The position numbers and the translations under genes were made by a program. From the NCBI GenBank assembly GCA_905236955.1, contig CAJOQW010000198.1:1-6707 (forward strand): DNA of 6,707 bases, given 5' to 3'. Below the pieces are notes generated by a model. That model was not told where the DNA came from and did no database searches. It was given only the letters and a program-made list of their open reading frames with translations. This document shows positions 1 through 5,572 of the stretch, in pieces. How positions within the stretch are numbered: position 1 is the stretch's first letter; each line of letters begins with the position of its first letter. This stretch comes from an uncultured Bacteroidales bacterium. Its GTDB lineage: Bacteria > Bacteroidota > Bacteroidia > Bacteroidales > UBA932.

Positions 1-1467
1 GCCGCCTTCAAACTCATCCGCGACGACGGTTCTGTCCTCTACAATACCTACAATCTCCTGCGCGGCGACGATGACTGGGATCCGCAGGGCATCAAGGACG
101 AAGTCATTGCCCTTGGAAAGAGGGACGGACGGGATTATGCCAACATCCCGATATGCCTCGATATAGACAGGAGAGAGGCGGAAATAAGCACCGGAGGTGA
201 AGGCGTAACCCTGAAGGCCAGCCTGAACAGGCTCGGCAGCGGAGAACTCCACAACCAGACAATAAGATGGAAGGTCCAGCCCGGATATGAGCGCTATGCA
301 TCCCTCTCCCGCACCGAAGGTCCGGAATGCATGGTCACTGCTACAAACCACGAAGACCGCACTCAAAAGTTCGACATTTTCGCCTATACGGACGAGGGAC
401 TTGAAGGGGCGGTAGCCTTCACCGTCTCTCCCGACATGGTCCCCGCCCCGGCTTTCACAAGCCAGCCGGCAGTCAAACTCGGCGCGGACAAGGCTGTGGT
501 GGATTATTCCCTTGACCTGCAGGGCCGCCGCGACGAATCCATCATCACATGGTACCGCTGCGACGACAGGAAAGGCAATGGCGCTGTCCCGGTGGCCGTT
601 TCACGTGGCGGCAAGCCCGAATCCGAATATCTGCTCCAGCCAGGAGACAATGGCAAGTACCTGGCCGCCGGAGTCTCCCCGAAACATCTGCGCTGCGAAT
701 CCGGTAAAGAGATAATTGCGATAAGCAGGAACAAGGCGAAGGTGCCCGGAAGCATTCTTTCAACTCTTGAAACAGATTTCAGGAACTTCCCGACCTCCAA
801 CCAGACGCAGGTACGACCGGGCTACTGGACGGTCGACGCTTTCAAGCCCGCCGACACGAAGGATTACACTTGGAAGCCGGACCTTTCCCAGCCCTGCTGG
901 ACTTATGGCTACGGCATAAACGGAGCTTCGCATAACCCAGGGCTTCAACAACTGCAGCAGGGAGCACGTCTCCGTTACACTCCCCCACGAGGGAAATACG
1001 GCGATATGTCCGTCACATGGAGGATAGACCCCGCCAAGGACGGAGGTCAGGGTTTCGCAAGCGCAAGGATGCAATATCTGGACTGCTTCATAAAATTCGA
1101 CAACGAGTCCCTCACCGGCTACGCCCTCAGGGCCATACGTACCACCAAATACGCCAACGCCGTGGACGTTTTGCTCGTCCGCTATGACAAGGGTGAAGTG
1201 AGCCCGGTCAGCGAACCCGTTACAGTGGATTGCTTCCTCACGGGATGTGTGCTCCGGATATGGACCGAAGGCAACCTGCTCAAGGCGCATGTCGAAGGTC
1301 CGAAACACATCAAGGAACTCTCCTCAGACCCTGCAGTGCACGGAAGCGCCGACCTGCAGGCGCAGATATCGCCGGACCAAAACGGAGGATTCGGCCTCCA
1401 GCACACCAGCACGGTTGGGACTGAAAGCCGAATCTCGATTATTTCGGTCAAGGCCGAATGGAAATGA
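1..1467 (+). CDS. C-terminal part of a large multidomain protein, Ig-like regions plus terminal beta-sandwich (5'-truncated by window)
   Basis: The frame is open from the first base to a TGA at 1465-1467, giving 488 residues. The ATG at 331 is internal, because the 110 codons before it are continuous and read like protein (for example RGDDDWDPQG at residues 21-30), so the true start lies upstream. Visible regions: a short stretch at 1-50, a first Ig-like stretch at about 58-144 ending in a typical strand (AVAFTVSP), and a second at about 147-247 (ITWYRC at 182-187, then EYLLQPGDNGKYL). From about 255 to the end comes a region rich in Trp, Tyr and alternating strands that looks like a concanavalin-A-type beta-sandwich. 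No catalytic motif is recognisable in this part. Such Ig plus beta-sandwich tails occur on secreted glycan-active enzymes, and the next genes suggest pectin as substrate, so the missing N-terminus could be a polysaccharide lyase or esterase; this is inference only. Its stop is one base from the stop of the convergent kdgF-like gene. Confidence 0.85.
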   Translation, partial: AAFKLIRDDGSVLYNTYNLLRGDDDWDPQGIKDEVIALGKRDGRDYANIPICLDIDRREAEISTGGEGVTLKASLNRLGSGELHNQTIRWKVQPGYERYASLSRTEGPECMVTATNHEDRTQKFDIFAYTDEGLEGAVAFTVSPDMVPAPAFTSQPAVKLGADKAVVDYSLDLQGRRDESIITWYRCDDRKGNGAVPVAVSRGGKPESEYLLQPGDNGKYLAAGVSPKHLRCESGKEIIAISRNKAKVPGSILSTLETDFRNFPTSNQTQVRPGYWTVDAFKPADTKDYTWKPDLSQPCWTYGYGINGASHNPGLQQLQQGARLRYTPPRGKYGDMSVTWRIDPAKDGGQGFASARMQYLDCFIKFDNESLTGYALRAIRTTKYANAVDVLLVRYDKGEVSPVSEPVTVDCFLTGCVLRIWTEGNLLKAHVEGPKHIKELSSDPAVHGSADLQAQISPDQNGGFGLQHTSTVGTESRISIISVKAEWK

Positions 1468-1468
1468 T

Positions 1469-1900
1469 TTACTTCTGGATGAAGGTTTCCCTCATGGGAT
1501 TGAAGCAGTCGATAAGGATACCGTCTTCCAGGCAAACGCAACCATGTTCGATATTGGGCTGTTTATAAAGGGCGTCGCCCGCACTCACGATCTTGGTGAC
1601 ATCGCCTACGGTGAATTCGAATTTGCCGGATGCGACATAAGTGACCTGGGTGTGGGGATGGCTGTGCATGGCACCGACATCGCCCTTCTTGAACTTGACC
1701 TTCACCATCATGATGTTGTCGTTGTAACCGAGAATCTGACGCTCGCTTCCGCCTCCGGCATCGTACCAGGGGTTATCGGCGTCAAAGATGAAATTTGAAC
1801 TCTGCCGGGTCATTTCCTGAGTTGATTTTTGCTTGTTGCCACAGGAGCAGACGAGAGCAGCACCCGCAACAACCGAAAGTATTAATATAAGTTTACGCAT
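1469..1900 (-). CDS. kdgF: KdgF-like cupin lipoprotein (unsaturated uronate ring-opening)
   Basis: A 143-residue single-domain cupin. KdgF enzymes convert 4,5-unsaturated galacturonate or mannuronate, released from pectin or alginate, to the open-chain keto form that enters the DKI/KDG pathway. The first cupin motif is GDVGAMHSHPHTQVTYVASG (residues 73-92), with likely metal ligands H79, H81 and Q85, and H83 between them. The second holds H119 (PNIEHG). The tail DCFNPMRETF (131-140) matches the D-x-F-x-P-x-R ending typical of KdgF and helps separate it from other small cupins. Residues 1-20 are a lipoprotein signal with lipobox VCSC and acylated C20, followed by GNKQKS with no acidic export signal, so I infer a periplasm-facing lipoprotein; the best known KdgF proteins are cytoplasmic. 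The start is forced: the only earlier codons before an in-frame stop contain no ATG, GTG or TTG, and the next Met (M30) would lose the signal. The gene abuts the PL10-like gene head to head with no gap and faces gene 1 with a one-base gap. A generic cupin of other function remains possible. Confidence 0.88.
   Translation of the reverse strand: MRKLILILSVVAGAALVCSCGNKQKSTQEMTRQSSNFIFDADNPWYDAGGGSERQILGYNDNIMMVKVKFKKGDVGAMHSHPHTQVTYVASGKFEFTVGDVTKIVSAGDALYKQPNIEHGCVCLEDGILIDCFNPMRETFIQK
1888..1895 (+). promoter_or_regulatory. Weak -7-like element for the PL10-like operon
   Basis: TAAGTTTA differs from the Bacteroidota consensus TAnnTTTG at the last base and lies inside the first codons of the opposing kdgF-like gene. 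Its nearness to the ATG at 1901 would give a leaderless or nearly leaderless mRNA. No -33 TTTG is visible upstream. An alternative one-mismatch match, GATTTTTG at 1824-1831, would give a leader of about 60 bases. Neither is secure. Confidence 0.18.
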
Positions 1901-4069
1901 ATGGAAAAGAAAAATTTTTCAAATGTAGTCAAATTTTCGCTGATTATTACGGTCGCGGCAGTTTTATCCGCATGTGCCAAGAAACCCGAGACCCTGTCTG
2001 ACAGGGCAGTAGCCGCAATGAAGCAAGCCACGTCCTACATGATGGACTCGGTAAGCTTCCACGGAGGCTTCGTCTGGAATTATCTCCCCGATTTTTCGCG
2101 CCGCTGGGGAGAGATGGAAGCCAAGCCCAGCATGATCTGGATGCAGGCTCCCAGCACCCCCGGAGTGGGCGAAGCCCTTATCAACGCCTACCGTACCACC
2201 GGTGACGAGTTCTTCTACGACGCCGCCAAGAAAGTGGCGCAAGCCGTCATGGATGCCCAGTACGACTGCGGCGGATGGAACTACTGCTTCGACTACGAAG
2301 GCGAAAAGGCCCTCGAACAGTGGTACAGGACGGTAGGCTACAGCGGATGGAGGCTCGAAGAGTTCCAGCATTACTACGGGAATGCCACCTTCGACGATTC
2401 AGCCACAACCGATGCCGCCAAATTCCTTCTCCACCTCTACAACGAGAAACACGACGCGGACATCAAGCCGGCTCTCGACAAGGCCATAAACTTCCTGCTC
2501 GAAAGCCAGTACCCGATAGGAGGATGGCCACAGCGCTACCCCATCATGACCGACCGTCCCGACGACTACACTCCATATATCACCATCAACGACGATGTGC
2601 TCGAGCAGTGCATAGATTTACTTACCCAGTGCCGCCAGAGCCTCGCCAGGGAAGACCTGACCGAGCCCATCAACCGTGCGATGCACCTCATTCCCAAGCT
2701 CCAGTACAAGGCACCCCTTGCCGGCTGGTCCGACCAATATACCCCGGACGACCTCATGCCGGCACATGCCCGCACTTATGAGCCCCGTGCCGTCAGCCCC
2801 CGCACCACTGCGGGCATAGTCCGCACCCTTATGGATTATTACCGCAGGACCGGGGACAAGAGCTACATCGAAGGCATTCCACGGGCCATAGACTTCATCG
2901 AGTCCAAGGCCCTCACGAAGGAGCAGATCGAGAAATTCGGACGTCCGGGCCGCGACCCGGAGGCCATACTCGTGCCCACATTCGTCGATCCCGATACCGG
3001 TAAACCCCTCTTCGTGCATCGCGAAGGATCCAACGTTTACAACGGCCGCTATTACACCAACCAGGACCCGGCCAACACCATAGCCCACTACAGCTCCGCC
3101 GCATGGGTGAATACCAAAGCGCTCAGGGCTGAATACGAGGCTCTCCCCGATGAATATGACAACGGACGCGCAAGGAGACCGGCCTTCGGCGAAGGCGGTC
3201 CCCGTCCCATCGGGGAAATGGCCGAATCGGTAATTGCCGCCCTTGACGGGCGCGGACGCTGGCTTACCCCGCTGAGGACCATTTCCAATCCTTACAAGCC
3301 GGGGGCCTCCACCGAACCAAGCCATGTCAAGACCTATATCTCCACAAGGGTCGGCGACGAATACGACACCTCTCCCCACGAGAACCGTGGCAGCGAACTC
3401 TGCATCTCCACCGCCGAGTTCATCAGGAACATGAACATCCTTTGCTCGTATATCAACAGCACCAAACCGAAAGAGGCGGCGACCTGGACCGCGGCATCGC
3501 ATCCCTACATCCTCGAAACCCTCGGAGACCCTGCTGAAATCAAGGTAAAAGGAGGCAAGGCGTTCGAGTTCAACGGAGACGACGGCCTATACATCAAGGG
3601 CATGCCCCTTGCCGGACTCGAATCCTTCACCGTCGAGGCTATCATCAAGCCATACAGCAACGGCCCCAGGGAACAGCGCTACATGCACATGGGCTCCTAC
3701 GACAATGAGAGGATCACGATGGAGACCCGCATCAACCCCGACAGCACCTGGTATGCGGACTGCTTCCTCAGGCTCAGTCCTTTCAAGTCCAAGACCCTGA
3801 TCGACCCGTCCAAGACCCATCCCGCCGACCGCTGGTACAACGTGACTTTCACTGTCGGTCCCGAAGGCATCGCCAGCTATGTGGACGGAGTCCTCGAATG
3901 CAGCGACAGCATTCCCTACAAGCCCGTCATTGGCAGCGGCATCACCTCACTTGGTGTCCGCCAGAACAAGGTGGGCTGGTACACCGGTGCAATATACAAG
4001 GTGCGCGTCAGCCCCGGCATACTCAAACCCGGGGAATTCCTCAAAGACCAGGACAAACTGAATAAATAG
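1901..4069 (+). CDS. PL10-like pectate lyase lipoprotein with C-terminal LamG-like domain
   Basis: 722 residues. Residues 1-25 form a lipoprotein signal (lipobox LSAC, C25, then AKKPET), supporting the start at 1901; no other start codon precedes the hydrophobic core. Residues about 35-520 resemble pectate lyases of family PL10, which cleave de-esterified homogalacturonan by calcium-dependent beta-elimination in an (alpha/alpha) barrel. Supporting motifs are GGWPQRYP (207-214), ITINDD (227-232, a candidate acidic pair for calcium), and YEP followed by AGIVRTLMDY (293-313). Gly-Trp turns recur (GGW at 124-126 and 207-209), as expected for a helical toroid. The family uses an arginine as catalytic base; R291 and R296 are candidates, but I cannot assign it. 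A long segment of about 340-520, including VGDEYDTSPHEN (484-495), is not explained by the usual PL10 core of about 330 residues. Residues about 550-715 are LamG-like (FEFNGDDGLYIKG, FTVEAIIKPYS, RWYNVTFTV, SYVDGVLE). It is probably the first gene of an operon with the GH43 and Sde182-like genes. Family placement is good; activity is not proven. Confidence 0.85.
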   Translation: MEKKNFSNVVKFSLIITVAAVLSACAKKPETLSDRAVAAMKQATSYMMDSVSFHGGFVWNYLPDFSRRWGEMEAKPSMIWMQAPSTPGVGEALINAYRTTGDEFFYDAAKKVAQAVMDAQYDCGGWNYCFDYEGEKALEQWYRTVGYSGWRLEEFQHYYGNATFDDSATTDAAKFLLHLYNEKHDADIKPALDKAINFLLESQYPIGGWPQRYPIMTDRPDDYTPYITINDDVLEQCIDLLTQCRQSLAREDLTEPINRAMHLIPKLQYKAPLAGWSDQYTPDDLMPAHARTYEPRAVSPRTTAGIVRTLMDYYRRTGDKSYIEGIPRAIDFIESKALTKEQIEKFGRPGRDPEAILVPTFVDPDTGKPLFVHREGSNVYNGRYYTNQDPANTIAHYSSAAWVNTKALRAEYEALPDEYDNGRARRPAFGEGGPRPIGEMAESVIAALDGRGRWLTPLRTISNPYKPGASTEPSHVKTYISTRVGDEYDTSPHENRGSELCISTAEFIRNMNILCSYINSTKPKEAATWTAASHPYILETLGDPAEIKVKGGKAFEFNGDDGLYIKGMPLAGLESFTVEAIIKPYSNGPREQRYMHMGSYDNERITMETRINPDSTWYADCFLRLSPFKSKTLIDPSKTHPADRWYNVTFTVGPEGIASYVDGVLECSDSIPYKPVIGSGITSLGVRQNKVGWYTGAIYKVRVSPGILKPGEFLKDQDKLNK
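1909..1920. repeat. 12-bp perfect AT palindrome beside the divergent starts
   Basis: GAAAAATTTTTC reads identically on both strands. It lies between the candidate kdgF-like -7 element and both start codons. It may be an operator half-site pair or simply an A-tract giving bent, easily melted DNA; the sequence also encodes Lys-Asn-Phe at the N-terminus of the lyase, so chance cannot be excluded. Confidence 0.5.
1919..1934. repeat. Direct repeat TCAAAT spaced by 10 bp
   Basis: TCAAAT occurs at 1919-1924 and again at 1929-1934, exactly ten bases apart, about one helical turn. The first copy overlaps the candidate TACATTTG element on the minus strand. This phasing would suit a regulator contacting one DNA face, but the repeat is short and falls within an AT-rich coding stretch. 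Confidence 0.35.
1920..1927 (-). promoter_or_regulatory. Candidate -7 promoter element for the kdgF-like gene
   Basis: Read on the minus strand this is TACATTTG, a perfect match to the Bacteroidota -7 consensus TAnnTTTG. It ends 19 bases before the start codon at 1900, so transcription would begin only a few bases upstream of the gene. It lies within codons 7-9 of the divergent PL10-like gene. No convincing -33 TTTG is found at the usual distance upstream, which lowers confidence. Confidence 0.4.
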
Positions 4070-4072
4070 CTC

Positions 4073-5569
4073 ATGATGAAAAAGTTCCTGACCATTTTTC
4101 CAGCGGTGCTTGCCCTTGTCATAAGCGCCTGCAACACAGCACCCAAAGAGACTTTCACAAACCCCATCCTGGGCGGCGACTATCCCGACCCGTCCATAAT
4201 GAGGGAAGGTAACGACTATTATCTCACGAACTCCTCTTTCGACTACAATCCCGGCCTGATCGTATTCCATTCCACCGACCTCGTGAACTGGGAGCCTATA
4301 AGTTATGCGCTCCAGACCTATCTTGGATCCGTCTGGGCCCCGGACATATCCAAGGTCGGGGATGAATACCGCATCTACTTTACCGTACACGGACGCGGAA
4401 ACTGGGTCGTAACCGCCAAGAGCCCCTACGGGCCTTGGAGCGACCCGATAGACCTCCATGTGGGGCAGATAGACCCGTGTCCCGCCTTCGAAAACGGGCA
4501 GGGATGGCTTTTCCTCAGCGGAGGCAACCGCGTAAAACTCACCGAAGACGGACTGGATACCGTGCCCGAATCGTTCGAGCACGTCTACAACGGCTGGCAA
4601 TATCCGAAAGACTGGGTCAACGAGGGCATGTGCCTCGAAGGTCCGAAACTCAAGAAGATAGGCGACTGGTGGTACTATATCAACGCCGAAGGCGGCACAG
4701 CGGGTCCTCCGACCAGCCACATGGTCACGATCGCCCGCGCCAAGACCCTCGACGGTCCGTGGGAAAACGACCCCGACAATCCCCTCATCCACACTTACAA
4801 CGACACCGACCGCTGGTGGTCGCGTGGTCACGGCACACTCATAGATACTCCTGACGGCCGCTGGTACGTGGTATATCACGCATATGAGAACGGTTACACA
4901 GGACTAGGCCGCCAGACCCTCCTGGAGCCCGTCGAACTTGGCGAAGACGGCTGGTTCCATGCCATAAAGGGCCTGGACATCGCAGGGCCTATAGAACTCC
5001 CCCTCCCTTCTTCAGGAAAATACGACAGGAAGGCCCGTCTGGGCGAATTCCGCACCGGACTGGACTGGAAGTACTACAAGGACTTCGACCCCTCCCGCGC
5101 TTCTGTCGGGAACGGAGTGCTCACCCTCAAGTGCCAGGGCGTCTCGCCCAGGGACTCCGCCCCGTTCATGTTCGTGGCCGGAGACCACTCGTATGAATTC
5201 GAAGCCGAGATAGACCTCACACCCGGCGCCATCGCAGGACTCGTGCTTTACTACGACTCCGACTTCTACGCGGGAGCGGGCTGCGACTCCCAGCGTACAT
5301 TCCGTTACCGCAAGGACAACGGCTCCAGCAGGCGTCCCCACAAAGGCGGCAACCACTTGTGGCTGAGGGTGCGCAACGACAAACAGGTCGTCACCGGATA
5401 CTACAGCTATGACGGGAAGGAATGGGAGAAGATGGACTGGGGTCATGAGATATCGGGTTACAACCACAACACCTGCTATTATTTCCAAAGCGTACTCCCG
5501 GGCCTGATGGCCGCAGGCGAAGGAGAAGTCAAGTTCAGCCATTTCAAATACACCAAACTCGGAGAATAA
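4073..5569 (+). CDS. GH43 family glycoside hydrolase lipoprotein with C-terminal beta-sandwich
   Basis: 498 residues. The signal at 1-20 ends in lipobox ISAC (C20), followed by NTAPKE, with no acidic surface-export tag. Residues about 28-305 are a GH43 five-bladed beta-propeller. NPILGGDYPDPS (30-41) carries the likely catalytic base D39, WAPD (88-91) the likely pKa-modulating D91, and CLEGPKL (187-193) the likely general acid E189. RGHG with H253 fits the conserved His near the propeller centre, and LIDTPDGRWYVVYHAYE (256-272) is typical of the last blades. All three catalytic positions are present, so an active enzyme is expected. Residues about 325-495 form a concanavalin-like beta-sandwich (EFEAEIDL, AGLVLYYDSDFYAG, LWLRVRND, YYSYDGKEW) of the kind fused to many GH43 arabinofuranosidases and xylosidases. 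GH43 members act on arabinose, xylose or sometimes galactose linkages; I cannot assign the subfamily or substrate. Side-chain trimming of pectin or arabinoxylan is the best guess from context. The gene begins three bases after the lyase stop, with tandem ATGs at 4073 and 4076; either could be used. Confidence 0.93.
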   Translation: MMKKFLTIFPAVLALVISACNTAPKETFTNPILGGDYPDPSIMREGNDYYLTNSSFDYNPGLIVFHSTDLVNWEPISYALQTYLGSVWAPDISKVGDEYRIYFTVHGRGNWVVTAKSPYGPWSDPIDLHVGQIDPCPAFENGQGWLFLSGGNRVKLTEDGLDTVPESFEHVYNGWQYPKDWVNEGMCLEGPKLKKIGDWWYYINAEGGTAGPPTSHMVTIARAKTLDGPWENDPDNPLIHTYNDTDRWWSRGHGTLIDTPDGRWYVVYHAYENGYTGLGRQTLLEPVELGEDGWFHAIKGLDIAGPIELPLPSSGKYDRKARLGEFRTGLDWKYYKDFDPSRASVGNGVLTLKCQGVSPRDSAPFMFVAGDHSYEFEAEIDLTPGAIAGLVLYYDSDFYAGAGCDSQRTFRYRKDNGSSRRPHKGGNHLWLRVRNDKQVVTGYYSYDGKEWEKMDWGHEISGYNHNTCYYFQSVLPGLMAAGEGEVKFSHFKYTKLGE

Positions 5570-5572
5570 TCC

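Noticed and set aside
331..1467. A complete 378-residue gene starting at the ATG at 331
   Set aside because: The same frame is open and protein-like back to base 1, and there is no signal peptide or gene boundary at 331; this Met lies inside an Ig-like domain.
1489..1500. Possible hairpin TCCC-TCAT-GGGA near the cupin 3' end as a terminator
   Set aside because: The four-base-pair stem is too weak, there is no following T-tract, and it lies inside coding sequence.
1247..1798. 183-codon plus-strand open frame across the gene 1 / cupin junction
   Set aside because: It overlaps gene 1 in another frame and then runs antisense to the cupin. The cupin strand carries the signal peptide and metal-binding motifs, so this is a shadow.
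2618..3502. 294-codon minus-strand open frame inside the lyase gene
   Set aside because: It is a shadow of the PL10-like coding frame; composition is Gly/Val-rich and motif-free.
3947..4879. 310-codon minus-strand open frame over the lyase/GH43 junction
   Set aside because: It lies opposite conserved LamG and GH43 catalytic motifs, with no recognisable domain of its own.
5561..5564. GGAG as a functional Shine-Dalgarno site for the Sde182-like gene
   Set aside because: The spacing is acceptable, but it encodes the end of the GH43 protein, and Bacteroidota initiation generally does not depend on such sites; kept only as a remark.
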